Source: Deinococcus detaillensis (GTDB lineage: Bacteria > Deinococcota > Deinococci > Deinococcales > Deinococcaceae). From it: a stretch of DNA of 64,000 bases. The position numbers and the translations under genes were made by a program. Location: assembly GCF_007280555.1 (NCBI RefSeq), contig NZ_VKDB01000001.1, positions 124,001-188,000 of the forward strand, read 5' to 3'. Numbering within the stretch: position 1 is the stretch's first letter; every line of letters begins with the position of its first letter. The notes beneath the pieces were generated by a model. It was given only the letters and a program-made list of their open reading frames with translations. It searched no databases and was not told where the DNA came from. Shown here in pieces: positions 18,422 through 28,353 of the stretch.

Positions 18422-19222
18422 ATGACCAGTGAACCGAGACCGCGCACCGCCGCCTTCAACGCCCCGCTCTGGGGCAGCCGGGCACGGGACTGGGCCGACC
18501 TTCAGGAAAGCCTGTGCCGACCCATGTATCTGGCCGCTTACGAGCGCCTCGGCCTGTCAGCAGGGTGCGATCACCTTGACGTGGGATGCGGTGCCGGGTT
18601 GGCCGCGCAGCTCTCCGCCGAACGGGGCGCGTCGGTTCGGGGTCTCGACGCCTCACCCAACATGCTGGCGATTGCTCAGGAACGGGTGCCGACCGCCGAT
18701 TTCCTGGAGGGCGACCTTGAAGCCCTGCCCTACGCGGATGACCGTTTCGATCTGGTGACCGGATTCAACTCGTTCCAATACGCCGGAAATCCAGGCGTCG
18801 CGTTGGGCGAGGCGAAGCGGGTCGCCAGACCAGGCGGCCAGGTGCTGATCATGACTTGGGGCGACCCGGAAGGGATGGAGGCAGCCTCCCTGGTCCGGGC
18901 GCTCGGGCCGCTGCTGCCGCTGCCGCCGCCCGGTGCACCCGGCCCATTTGCCCTCTCGGATGAGGTGGCTCTGCGGGCGTTTGCGACTGGCGCAGGCTTG
19001 GAGCCGCAGGAAGTCTTCGACGTGCCCTTAACGTGGCATTACGCAGATCTCACCACGGCCCTGCTCGCGCAGCTCTCATCCGGGGTCTCGGCCCGTGCTA
19101 TCGCCCACTCCGGGGAGGAGGCGGTCAAGGTGGCCTACCACCGGGCGCTGGAGCCGTACCGCCAGACGGACGGCAGCTACACCATCGGAGCCAGCTTCCG
19201 CTGTCTGACAGCGCGGGCCTAA
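18422..19222 (+). CDS. class I SAM-dependent methyltransferase
   Basis: The 266-residue protein has the SAM-binding motif LDVGCGAG, then GLDASPNMLAIAQER (acidic ribose contact), DLEALPYADDRFDLV (motif II region) and RPGGQVLIMTWG. This is the UbiE/small-molecule methyltransferase layout (Methyltransf_11 type). The substrate is unknown. ATG at 18422 has a strong SD, GGAGG with five bases spacing; an overlapping ATG at 18418 is out of frame. It stands downstream of the long hairpin, so its expression may be linked to the cupin gene. Confidence 0.85.
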   Translation: MTSEPRPRTAAFNAPLWGSRARDWADLQESLCRPMYLAAYERLGLSAGCDHLDVGCGAGLAAQLSAERGASVRGLDASPNMLAIAQERVPTADFLEGDLEALPYADDRFDLVTGFNSFQYAGNPGVALGEAKRVARPGGQVLIMTWGDPEGMEAASLVRALGPLLPLPPPGAPGPFALSDEVALRAFATGAGLEPQEVFDVPLTWHYADLTTALLAQLSSGVSARAIAHSGEEAVKVAYHRALEPYRQTDGSYTIGASFRCLTARA

Positions 19223-19771
19223 CCAAGCTTGAGCAGAAGAAAACGACACCGCCTATTCGCCCGACCCTTCAAAGCGTTTCACCCCGTCTGTACAGGCCGT
19301 CATGTTGAGAAATCCCCTGTTCTCGTCCCTAACACTTTCGGCAGCCCTGTCCATATTCGCTGGCCACCTCTTCACCGCCGCTCAGCAACGACACTGACCC
19401 TCGAATTACGGGCGCTGCTTTTCTCGAAAAGTGGTCGAAATTTACTTTGGACAATTTTCACTTCATGCTGTCCATTAAGTAGAACAACGTTTATCTTTAG
19501 ATAAACCGAGCAAAGCGAGAAGGTAGAAAAGTACAGCCAGATTACCGTTTTGGGATTCCGCCAAAAACGCTCCATCCCTCCACTCCCATCTGGCCGTACT
19601 TAGTAGACTCCCAGCGGCGCTGGGAAGCCTTAAACCGGAGAAGTACCTTAGCTCGACCGCCTACATTTTACAGCGCAATGGAATCAAACCGGGTAAAACA
19701 TTACTGAAAGCCGACGATTTGGCGAATTACGATTTCAGCAAGTAAGTACGGCGATGTGTTTGAAGAGCGCG
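19223..19771. other. 549-base gap with AT-rich stretch and a relic reading frame
   Basis: No intact gene is seen. From about 19526 to 19746 (plus) a frame without a plausible start ends STAYILQRNGIKPGKTLLKA followed by DDLANYDFSK and a stop. The ending looks like a genuine protein tail, but I cannot name the family. The stretch 19430-19520 is clearly more AT-rich than its surroundings. Together these suggest decayed foreign DNA. Confidence 0.35.
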
Positions 19772-19987
19772 TTACTTGCGTCCGCTCGCCTCGGCGTTGT
19801 CGGCAGCGCTGCTCAAATCTGCGCCCTTGCCGGGTGTTTCGTCGCGTCCCCCCTCGGCGGGGTCAGCACGGTCAGCGGTATCTATGCCGCCAGTGCCTTT
19901 GCCTTTGTCCTCGGCGGGAATCGGATGGCTCTGGCCTTCGGCGGGCGAGGTGTCGGCAGGGTCGCTGCTGATCTTGGGATCGGTCAT
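19772..19987 (-). CDS. small hydrophilic disordered protein
   Basis: A 71-residue product starting MTDPKISSDPADTSPAEG. It is rich in Asp, Pro, Ser, Ala and Gly, has no hydrophobic core and is almost certainly disordered. GGAG lies about twelve bases upstream of the ATG. Similar small acidic proteins are common in Deinococcus annotations, but I recognise no function. A plus-strand frame over the same bases would give an odd Ala/Cys/Gly-rich product and is less likely. The gene is downstream of rimO on the same strand, 74 bases after the rimO stop, and could be its last cistron. Confidence 0.5.
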   Translation of the reverse strand: MTDPKISSDPADTSPAEGQSHPIPAEDKGKGTGGIDTADRADPAEGGRDETPGKGADLSSAADNAEASGRK

Positions 19988-20061
19988 GACCGAATGATGC
20001 TCCACAAGCGAGGCTGATAAGTTCAAGGCAGAGTGAAGAGAGCTTGTGGGATGCTGCCTGC

Positions 20062-21567
<1,506 letters not shown>

Positions 21568-21685
21568 GCTGTCTTTGCTCCTCAAGGCGGCCTGGCCCTG
21601 AGTGAGGACGCCGCATATCAGCCGCCCAGTATAGCGGAGCGGCTTTGCGGCAAAGGTGAGTTCTGCTGTCGGGCTGTGCTGGCCT

Positions 21686-22114
21686 TCAGTCTTCGCCCAA
21701 CTCGCCCAGCCGCACTTCCTCCATGATCTCGTCGGGAGTGAGCTGCAGCAAGTCGGCGTCGTGGATCATGTTGCGTTCGGCGCGGAGTTCTTGCAGCACG
21801 GCGTCAAGCTTGGCGTGCAGCTCGCGGGTGTCTTCATTCTGGGCGTTTTGAATCAGGAACACCATCAAAAAGGTGACGATGGTGGTGCCGGTATTGATGA
21901 CCAGTTGCCAGCCGTCTGAAAAGCGGAACAGCGGCCCGGTGACGACCCACACCACCAAGCTCGTCAGCGCCAGGGTGAAAGCGGTGGCCGTACCGGAAAA
22001 GTCGGCGATGCGTCTGGAGAGACGCTGAAATCGGGCTTCTAGGCTGATGGTACGGCGCTTGATCGGCGCAATATTTATAGGCGGAGTGTGGGGCAAAACG
22101 TCGGTACGCGGCAT
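21686..22114 (-). CDS. small membrane protein of the low-affinity iron permease family
   Basis: A 142-residue protein with two hydrophobic helices (about 40-62 and 70-90). The diagnostic stretch is [20 protein letters not shown], continuing [10 protein letters not shown]. It matches the short bacterial branch of the low-affinity iron permease (Fet4-like) family. The C-terminal third is a hydrophilic helix with many acidic residues. Iron transport is an annotation by family name only; short bacterial members are not proven transporters. ATG at 22114 is chosen because AGGAGGTG lies six bases upstream, better than ATG at 22135. Confidence 0.82.
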   Translation of the reverse strand: MPRTDVLPHTPPINIAPIKRRTISLEARFQRLSRRIADFSGTATAFTLALTSLVVWVVTGPLFRFSDGWQLVINTGTTIVTFLMVFLIQNAQNEDTRELHAKLDAVLQELRAERNMIHDADLLQLTPDEIMEEVRLGELGED

Positions 22115-22219
22115 GGGAACACCTCCTGGCGGCAACAGGGCCTCAAGGAGTCTGCGCCGGGCGGTTAAGCCTGACTTGAAGCCAGCCGACTTTTAAGCCA
22201 GTGGAGACCCAAAACTCTG

Positions 22220-22225
22220 TACCCT
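22220..22225 (+). promoter_or_regulatory. -10 box of the pyrimidine-nucleoside phosphorylase gene
   Basis: TACCCT with six bases to the ATG at 22232; no SD is present, consistent with a leaderless message. Confidence 0.65.
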
Positions 22226-22231
22226 ACTGAC

Positions 22232-23533
22232 ATGACTTCCCACATCCCCGATTTGATTGCCAAAAAGCGCGACGGCCAAGAACACAGCCGCGCCGAGCTG
22301 GAAACCCTGGTGCTGGGCTATACACGCGGCGAGGTGCCAGATTACCAGGTCAGCGCCTGGCTGATGGCGATTTATCTGCGTGGCATGACGCCCCGCGAAG
22401 TGGCCGATTTGACTTTAGTGATGGCGGCAAGCGGCGACCAATTTGACTTGAGCAGCCTCAGTAACACGGTGGACAAGCATTCCACCGGCGGTGTGGGCGA
22501 CAAGACCAGCTTAATTCTGACGCCGATGCTCGCGGCGCTGGGCCTGACTGTCGCCAAGATGAGCGGGCGCGGGCTGGCCCATACCGGCGGCACCATCGAC
22601 AAACTGGAGAGCATTCCCGGCTGGGACGGCACTTTATCGGACGAGGCATTTCTGGCACAGGCCCGCGCTATCGGGCTGGCGCTGGTGGGTCAGAGCAAAG
22701 ACCTCGCGCCCGCCGATGGCCTGCTGTACGCCCTGCGCGACGTGACGGCCACCGTCGCCTGCTTGCCGCTGATCGCCAGCAGCATCATGTCCAAGAAGCT
22801 CGCCAGCGGAGCGCAGACCATCGTGCTGGACGTGAAAGTCGGCGCGGGCGCGTTCATGAAAACCCTGGAAGACGGGCGCGAACTGGCCCGCGCGATGGTG
22901 GACATCGGCAGCCACGCGGGGCGCAAGGTGCGGGCGGTGCTGACTGACATGGACGCGCCGCTGGGACACCTGGCGGGCAACAGTCTGGAAGTGCAGGAAG
23001 CCATTTCGACCCTAAACGGACACGGCCCGCACGACCTGACCGAGTTGTGCGTGGCCCTAGCGGTAGAAGCGCTGGCCGCTTACGGTCAAGACCCGCAGCA
23101 AGCTGAGGCACGCGCCCGCCAGACTCTCCAAGACGGCTCGGCCCTCGCCAAGTTCCGTGCCTTCGTGGCAGCGCAGGGTGGCGACCCCACTTACGTCGAC
23201 CACCCCGACAAGCTGGACGTAGCCCCCGGACGCGCCGAAGTGCTGGCCGAGGCGAGCGGTTATTTGCAAGCGGTGGACGCCTTGGCGGTAGGTCAGGCGG
23301 TCTTGGTGCTGGGCGGTGGGCGCGAGCGCAAAGGCGAGCAGATCGATCACGGCGTCGGGGTAGAGCTGGTCAAGAAACCCGGTGAGACGATCAAAGTGGG
23401 CGAGGTGCTGGCCCGGATTTATCACCGAGACGGACGCGGCCTGGACACCGCGCTGGAGTTGCTGCGCGGCGGCCTCAGCGTGGGCCAGACTCAGCTGGAG
23501 GTGCCGGAGCTGATTTTGGGGCGGGTGGAGTAA
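22232..23533 (+). CDS. deoA: pyrimidine-nucleoside (thymidine) phosphorylase
   Basis: The 433-residue enzyme contains the family signature [17 protein letters not shown] and the phosphate-binding [11 protein letters not shown]. The C-terminal alpha/beta domain ends [14 protein letters not shown]. It cleaves thymidine or uridine with phosphate to base and (deoxy)ribose-1-phosphate in the cytoplasm. The length and C-terminal words fit the Gram-positive-type Pdp as well as DeoA, so specificity for thymidine alone is uncertain. It may recycle nucleosides released by the secreted nucleotidase at 3332. A short unknown gene follows after 10 bases. Confidence 0.92.
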   Translation: MTSHIPDLIAKKRDGQEHSRAELETLVLGYTRGEVPDYQVSAWLMAIYLRGMTPREVADLTLVMAASGDQFDLSSLSNTVDKHSTGGVGDKTSLILTPMLAALGLTVAKMSGRGLAHTGGTIDKLESIPGWDGTLSDEAFLAQARAIGLALVGQSKDLAPADGLLYALRDVTATVACLPLIASSIMSKKLASGAQTIVLDVKVGAGAFMKTLEDGRELARAMVDIGSHAGRKVRAVLTDMDAPLGHLAGNSLEVQEAISTLNGHGPHDLTELCVALAVEALAAYGQDPQQAEARARQTLQDGSALAKFRAFVAAQGGDPTYVDHPDKLDVAPGRAEVLAEASGYLQAVDALAVGQAVLVLGGGRERKGEQIDHGVGVELVKKPGETIKVGEVLARIYHRDGRGLDTALELLRGGLSVGQTQLEVPELILGRVE

Positions 23534-23543
23534 GTGAAAAGCG

Positions 23544-24080
23544 GTGTCTAGCCGGGCTGTTTTGGCGGTGGTGGCTGGCCTGATCTTTCTCGTGCCACTC
23601 GGTCTTCTGGCCAGTTATGTCTGGGACCCAGGTTTGGACTTACGCAGTCCAAGCGACGCCAGAGAATGGATCAGACTCTGTGCCAAGGGCCGTGAGGACT
23701 TGTATTGCAAGACAGCCAGATATGTATTGAGAGACGTGAAAGGCCCGATTATTTTTCTCCATCCCAATGCAGGCGACGACGAAATCACGTCTGAAATTCT
23801 GAGCTGGATGGGTGGGAAGATTGACCGGGACGCTTTGGAGCGTTTGGTACGGGCGAATCTTTTTGAAGGCTCACTCCTAAGTGTTGGAAAAGTCGTGTCT
23901 TTGAATGGACAGACCCGTACCGTTATCTGTAATATCCCAGGACGTAGAGATATCTGCGAGATAGACGGTATAGATATTTATCTCAGAAATAATCCGGAAA
24001 ACAAGAGTAACGGGGCCGTCTACTCGACTTCCAAGCTACGGAGCAAAGAGGGCTACACTTTTCTTCTTCCGCTCCAGTAA
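23544..24080 (+). CDS. membrane-anchored or secreted protein of unknown function
   Basis: A 178-residue product begins with one hydrophobic helix (residues 5-25) followed by a soluble domain with four cysteines. I recognise no family. The GTG start has no obvious SD and follows the phosphorylase stop by 10 bases, so it may be read by coupling. The last third uses many AT-ending codons (for example around 23940-24010), unlike the neighbours, which hints at acquired DNA. The region around residues 65-115 faintly recalls a fasciclin-type layout, but not enough to call. Confidence 0.6.
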   Translation: MSSRAVLAVVAGLIFLVPLGLLASYVWDPGLDLRSPSDAREWIRLCAKGREDLYCKTARYVLRDVKGPIIFLHPNAGDDEITSEILSWMGGKIDRDALERLVRANLFEGSLLSVGKVVSLNGQTRTVICNIPGRRDICEIDGIDIYLRNNPENKSNGAVYSTSKLRSKEGYTFLLPLQ

Positions 24081-24147
24081 ATACAGCTGGATGAAAAATT
24101 CATACCGTTGACTCTTCCACTCACGGCAAGTCCACAAGCATTTCTGT

Positions 24148-24153
24148 TACCCT
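24148..24153 (+). promoter_or_regulatory. -10 box of the small coiled-coil membrane protein gene
   Basis: TACCCT with six bases to the ATG at 24160. Confidence 0.6.
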
Positions 24154-24159
24154 TACTCC

Positions 24160-24618
24160 ATGCGTCTCCTTTTGCTGATCGTCGTGTTGGTGCTGCATTT
24201 GGTGTTTGGCTTGCTCAACATCAACTCGCTGATGTTCACGCATGACATCAACATGGGCTTTGCCGTCTACACTGGGCCGCTGGGCCTGATTTTGCTGATC
24301 ACCAGCGCCCTGGTCGCCGTGCTGGCTTACGTGGCCGCCAGTTTCAGCAGTCTGCGCCGCGAGGCCGATACTGCCAAGCTGCTGCGCGACCTCGATTCGG
24401 TGCGTCAGAGCCTCGACAGCCAGGAAGCCAGCCGCTTTGCCCAGCTTCAGGCCGCGCTTGACAAGCGCTTCGCGGGATTAGATACCCAGCTGACCCAGAG
24501 CCGCGCCCTGCCGCCCGCGTCTACGCTGCTGACCAAAGATGACGGCGTGAGCAACGGCCAACTCAAGCAGGACTTGGGCGCACTCAGCGCCTTTTTGCGC
24601 CGTAAACTGGGCGATTGA
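24160..24618 (+). CDS. small two-helix membrane protein with coiled coil (LapA-like)
   Basis: A 152-residue protein with two transmembrane helices (about 2-22 and 38-62) and a short loop containing NINSLMFTHDINMGFAVYTG. A long charged helix follows (65-115) and a flexible tail. The two-helix plus coiled-coil layout resembles LapA-domain (DUF1049) proteins. The job is unknown; in other bacteria such proteins help assemble lipopolysaccharide machinery, which is not evidently relevant here. It stands alone with its own leaderless promoter, upstream of accD. Confidence 0.7.
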   Translation: MRLLLLIVVLVLHLVFGLLNINSLMFTHDINMGFAVYTGPLGLILLITSALVAVLAYVAASFSSLRREADTAKLLRDLDSVRQSLDSQEASRFAQLQAALDKRFAGLDTQLTQSRALPPASTLLTKDDGVSNGQLKQDLGALSAFLRRKLGD

Positions 24619-24730
24619 GTTCGGCTGAAAAGTCTTTTCACAAGAATTTGTACTCAGTCCAGCTCGGCTGCTCTCGGTGGGCGCAGCGCTGGCCCTCCCG
24701 CTAGAATGCCGTGATAAAGGAGCGTTCCCC

Positions 24731-25606
24731 TTGGCCCTCGACAAATTTTTCCGCAGGCGTCGCCCGCAGGTCAGCCCGCCCAGCGAAGCGGATACCCCTG
24801 ATCTGTGGGGCAAATGCCCGCAGTGTAAAGAAAATGTGTATCTGCGTGATCTGGCGCTGGGCGCTTACGTCTGTCCGCACTGCGGTTTTCACCACCGCCT
24901 CGGCGCGTCCAAGCGCATGGAAGTCTTGTTCGACGCGCCGCTGATGCAGTGGTCGGGCAGCATCTATCCGGTGGACGCGCTGAATTTTCAAGACACCGAA
25001 AGTTATCCGCAGCGTCTCAAGCGGGCGCAAATCAAAACGGGCCGCCCCGACGCCATCTTGACCGGACGCGGCCAGATCGAAGGCGTGAGCGTGGCCGCCG
25101 CCATCATGGACTTCGAGTTTTCCGGCGGCAGCATGGGCAGCGTGGTGGGCGAAGAAATTGCCCGCGCCGCTGAGCGGGCCGGTGAAGAGGGCTTGCCACT
25201 GGTTCTGGTGGCGGCTTCCGGCGGAGCCAGAATGCAGGAAAGCGCCTTGTCACTGATGCAGATGGCCAAAACGACGGTGGCGCTGGAAGCGCTCTCCAGC
25301 CGGGGGCTGCCGTACATCAGCATTCTGACCGACCCCACCACCGGCGGCGTGACCGCCAGCTTTGCCACCATCGCCGACGTGATCGTGGCCGAGCCGGGAG
25401 CCCTGATCGGCTTCGCGGGGCCGAGGGTCATTCAGCAGACCATTCGTCAGAACTTGCCGGAAGGTTTTCAGCGGGCCGAATTTCTCTTGGAACACGGCAT
25501 GGTGGACATGATCGTCGATAGGCGCGAGCAGCGCGGTGAGCTGGCCAAGCTCCTGCGGCTGCTGCTGCCCCAAGCGTCCGTGCCCCAGCGGGAGCAGGCG
25601 TCGTGA
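24731..25606 (+). CDS. accD: acetyl-CoA carboxylase carboxyltransferase subunit beta
   Basis: A 291-residue protein. The zinc ribbon has Cys29, Cys32, Cys48 and Cys51 (CPQC...CPHC). The crotonase-like carboxyltransferase domain follows with [21 protein letters not shown] and [11 protein letters not shown]. With AccA it forms the carboxyltransferase that makes malonyl-CoA, the first step of fatty-acid synthesis. The start is TTG at 24731: AAGGAG lies eight bases upstream and the product then begins ALDKFFRRR, as in other AccD proteins. A frame start at 24677 would add 18 unrelated residues. The gene overlaps accA by 4 bases. Confidence 0.95.
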   Translation: MALDKFFRRRRPQVSPPSEADTPDLWGKCPQCKENVYLRDLALGAYVCPHCGFHHRLGASKRMEVLFDAPLMQWSGSIYPVDALNFQDTESYPQRLKRAQIKTGRPDAILTGRGQIEGVSVAAAIMDFEFSGGSMGSVVGEEIARAAERAGEEGLPLVLVAASGGARMQESALSLMQMAKTTVALEALSSRGLPYISILTDPTTGGVTASFATIADVIVAEPGALIGFAGPRVIQQTIRQNLPEGFQRAEFLLEHGMVDMIVDRREQRGELAKLLRLLLPQASVPQREQAS

Positions 25607-26562
25607 GCGAGGGCAAACCCGTCAAGCCCACCGCCGAGACGCTGCGCGAACTCGGAGCCCGTATCCGCGACCTCGAGGGCACCGCCAAAAGCACCGGGCA
25701 AAATCTGGACACCGCCCTGACGCCGCTGCGTGCTCAGCTCGCTTACCTGCGCGGGCAAGTCAGCATGACCCGCTGGGAACGGGTGCAGCTTGCCCGCATC
25801 GCCGGACGGCCCACCGCGCTTGATTACGTCGAGCGCCTGACCTCCGAGTTCGTGGAGTTGCATGGCGACAGAACCTACGGCGACGACCAGGCCCTGATCG
25901 GTGGCCCGGCCCGCTGGCAAGGTCGGCGCGTGATGCTGATCATGCAGCAAAAGGGCCGCGACACCAAAGACAAGATCAAGCGGCGCTTTGGAAGCTCCAA
26001 CCCTGAGGGTTACCGCAAGGCCGTTCGCTTGATGGATTTGGCCGACAAGTTCGGCCTCCCAGTGGTGGCCCTGATCGACACGCAGGGCGCGTATCCGGGC
26101 CTGGAAGCCGAGGAGCGCGGCCAGGGCTGGGCGATTGCCGAGAGCATCCAGCGGATGAGTCGCCTGAGAGTGCCCGCCGTCTGCGCCGTGATCGGTGAGG
26201 GCGGCAGCGGCGGGGCGCTGGCCATCGGGATCGGCAACCGAGTGCTGATTATGGAAAACGCCTGGTACTCAGTAATTTCGCCTGAAGGTGCGGCCAGCAT
26301 CATCTGGAAAGACAGCGCCAAAGCCCCCGAAGCGGCGGAAGCCCTCAAGCTCACTGCGCCGGATCTGCTGGAACTCGGCATCGTGGAAGAAGTCATTCCC
26401 GAACCGGTGGGTGGAGCGCACCTCGATGTGGACACCGCCGCCGAAGCACTGGGCGAAGCGGTCAGCCGTCACCTCGACGAACTCGCCCAGCAAACGCCGG
26501 AGCAGTGGGTCAGTGGACGGGCGGCGCGGTTTCGGCGGTTGGGCGCTTACCGGGAAGACTGA
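25603..26562 (+). CDS. accA: acetyl-CoA carboxylase carboxyltransferase subunit alpha
   Basis: A 319-residue protein with the AccA core: [54 protein letters not shown] and [15 protein letters not shown]. It is the partner of AccD in the acetyl-CoA carboxylase carboxyltransferase complex. It starts with GTG inside the accD stop (GTGA), a coupling that helps equal subunit supply. The biotin carboxylase and carrier genes are not in the window. A probable terminator follows. Confidence 0.95.
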   Translation: MSEGKPVKPTAETLRELGARIRDLEGTAKSTGQNLDTALTPLRAQLAYLRGQVSMTRWERVQLARIAGRPTALDYVERLTSEFVELHGDRTYGDDQALIGGPARWQGRRVMLIMQQKGRDTKDKIKRRFGSSNPEGYRKAVRLMDLADKFGLPVVALIDTQGAYPGLEAEERGQGWAIAESIQRMSRLRVPAVCAVIGEGGSGGALAIGIGNRVLIMENAWYSVISPEGAASIIWKDSAKAPEAAEALKLTAPDLLELGIVEEVIPEPVGGAHLDVDTAAEALGEAVSRHLDELAQQTPEQWVSGRAARFRRLGAYRED

Positions 26563-26565
26563 GAG

Positions 26566-26603
26566 CCGGAGCGGGTTTGACCAGCCCGGCCGTCTTTTTC
26601 TCC
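26566..26603 (+). terminator. probable terminator after accDA
   Basis: GCCGG (26566-) can pair with CCGGC before a TCTTTTTC stretch. The stem has a bulge, so confidence is moderate. Confidence 0.5.
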
Positions 26604-26655
26604 CCCCACAGGCCTTTCTTCCTCTTGCCCGCCTCAATCCGTCACAATAAAGGCT

Positions 26656-28302
26656 ATGACTGCCGTTTCTCCTGATGTCCGCTTGCCCGGCCTCCACGCC
26701 GAAGCGGGCGATCCGCACACCCGTTTGAGCCGCGCTCTGGCCGACCTCGAAGGAGCCGACTGGGGCTTATTCTTGGCCGATCAAGCCGCGCTGGCCCGCC
26801 AACTCTTCGCGCAATTCGGCCCCGGTACGCTGCGGGTCGACGCCCGCCTGGGGGTCAGCCGCGAGGTGTTCGCTTCTGCTGGGCTGGCGGTGGCCACCAT
26901 CGACGCCGACTGGCGCGGCGCGGTGGCGGTGTGGCTGCTCGAACCCGACGAACGCGCCCTCAAGCGGGCCAAGCGGGCGGGCGTGCCGGTGCTGGTAGAC
27001 GCCACGCTGGCCCCCGGCGGCGGCTGGCTGGGCCGTGAGGCGACGCTGATCGTTTACCGCGACGCTGCGACCATCAGCGGCTTCGGTGACGTGACGGCCT
27101 CGGCCCTCTTCGGCGCGGGCAGCGCTCCGCCGCGCCGCGCTCCCGCGCCCAGCGACCTGGGCATGGCCATGATCTTGCGCGATCTGGCGACCTTGCCGCT
27201 CAGACTGGCCCGCGCCGCCCGCACCACCGTCTCGTTGATGGAGCGCTTCGCGGGCGCGGCGCAGGAAGTCGGACCAACCGCGCTGCTGCTCGCGCCTGAC
27301 AGCGCACCCGACAGTCACGCGCCCCTCGGCGGCGTGCTGGCGGCGTCGCGTAACGTGGGCGCAGGCACACTGATCACGCCGGGCGTGCAAGGGCTAGACG
27401 CGGTGTTGGCTCTGCTGCGCGGCGAAACCCAAGTCTGGGACGAGCAAAGTCAAACCAACCAAGCCCCATCCGCTTCTTCAGCTGTGAGCAGGGACGACAA
27501 GAACGAAGCGGGCGCAACCGGCGCAGCGCTGAGTGAAACCAGGCCAAGCGAAACCAGCTTGCCTGCTTCCACTGCTGCTCAACCTGCTGCCCAAACCGCC
27601 CGCCCGCTTGCACCCGCTCCCGAGCCGCTGTCCTATGTGCCGGAGATCGTTTTTTCTGACAGTGCGCCGCATCCCGAGCCGGAGCGTAGGCGTGAGGAAG
27701 TTGAGGAACACGCGCCTGAACTGACAGACGCGGATTCGGAGGCCGAGTCTGTCAGTTCAGGCGCGCCAGCCGACTTGCCTGACACGGGCCGCAGGCCGCA
27801 GCGCTGGCCCAAGTCGGGGCGGCGGCAAGAGCAGCGTTCAGAAGATTGGAACCGCTCGGCTCAGTCCGGTCAACCTGAACCCGAAGCGGAGCAAGCCCAA
27901 GGCCATATTCAGGACACAGCTTCAACAGAAGAAGACGCCGCCGGCTCGGCTGAAAGTCAACCGGCTGCCGAGCTTGTTCCTGAGCCGCCCGCTCTGCCCA
28001 GCGAGTCGCCTCAACCCGAAATCGTGCTGACCCCCGACCTGCCGCCTGCCGAGAGCAAAGATCCCACCGAGGGCCTCAGCGACGAGCAGCGGGCTGTGTT
28101 CGCTCGGTTGCGTGACTGGCGCAACGCCGAGGCCAAGCGTCAGGAGATCAGCCGCTTCATTATTGCCAGCAACGCGACGCTGGCCGAAATCGCCAGAAGC
28201 GCTCCGAGAGACGAAACCGAACTCCGCAAGGTGCGCGGTATGGGGCCGGAACGGGTTCGCAAGTACGGCGAGGCGATTTTGGGCACGGTGCAGGCAGACT
28301 GA
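26656..28302 (+). CDS. HRDC-domain protein fused to a degenerate Cys/Met-metabolism PLP-enzyme fold
   Basis: This 548-residue protein has three parts. Residues about 60-215 follow the cystathionine-lyase family: AGVPVLVDATLAP matches the usual vvDNTfatP region with Asp115. ATLIVYRDAATISGFGDV matches the lysine motif of the family, but the PLP-binding lysine position is Ala138. LRDLATLPLRLARA matches LRGlkTLplR. Residues about 240-465 are a Pro/Glu/Gln/Ser-rich disordered linker. Residues about 474-545 are an HRDC domain (KVRGMGPERVRKYGEAIL), a nucleic-acid-binding module of RecQ and RNase D. The N-terminal half of the PLP enzyme is missing, so it cannot be a normal lyase; a scaffold or DNA-binding role is likely. 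I recall a similar HRDC protein in D. radiodurans. Confidence 0.82.
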   Translation: MTAVSPDVRLPGLHAEAGDPHTRLSRALADLEGADWGLFLADQAALARQLFAQFGPGTLRVDARLGVSREVFASAGLAVATIDADWRGAVAVWLLEPDERALKRAKRAGVPVLVDATLAPGGGWLGREATLIVYRDAATISGFGDVTASALFGAGSAPPRRAPAPSDLGMAMILRDLATLPLRLARAARTTVSLMERFAGAAQEVGPTALLLAPDSAPDSHAPLGGVLAASRNVGAGTLITPGVQGLDAVLALLRGETQVWDEQSQTNQAPSASSAVSRDDKNEAGATGAALSETRPSETSLPASTAAQPAAQTARPLAPAPEPLSYVPEIVFSDSAPHPEPERRREEVEEHAPELTDADSEAESVSSGAPADLPDTGRRPQRWPKSGRRQEQRSEDWNRSAQSGQPEPEAEQAQGHIQDTASTEEDAAGSAESQPAAELVPEPPALPSESPQPEIVLTPDLPPAESKDPTEGLSDEQRAVFARLRDWRNAEAKRQEISRFIIASNATLAEIARSAPRDETELRKVRGMGPERVRKYGEAILGTVQAD

Positions 28303-28313
28303 GCACGCCAAGC

Positions 28314-28346
28314 GGGACGCCCCTACTACAGAGGCGTCCCACTTTC
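28314..28346. terminator. terminator between the HRDC gene and rtcB
   Basis: GGGACGCC (28314-28321) pairs with GGCGTCCC (28333-28340); a T-rich stretch follows on the plus side. It separates convergent genes. Confidence 0.75.
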
Positions 28347-28353
28347 TTGTGTG

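Noticed and set aside
19754..20017. 87-codon plus-strand frame opposite the small disordered protein
   Set aside because: Its product is an implausible Ala/Gly/Cys mix and the minus strand has an SD and a composition common in Deinococcus small proteins.
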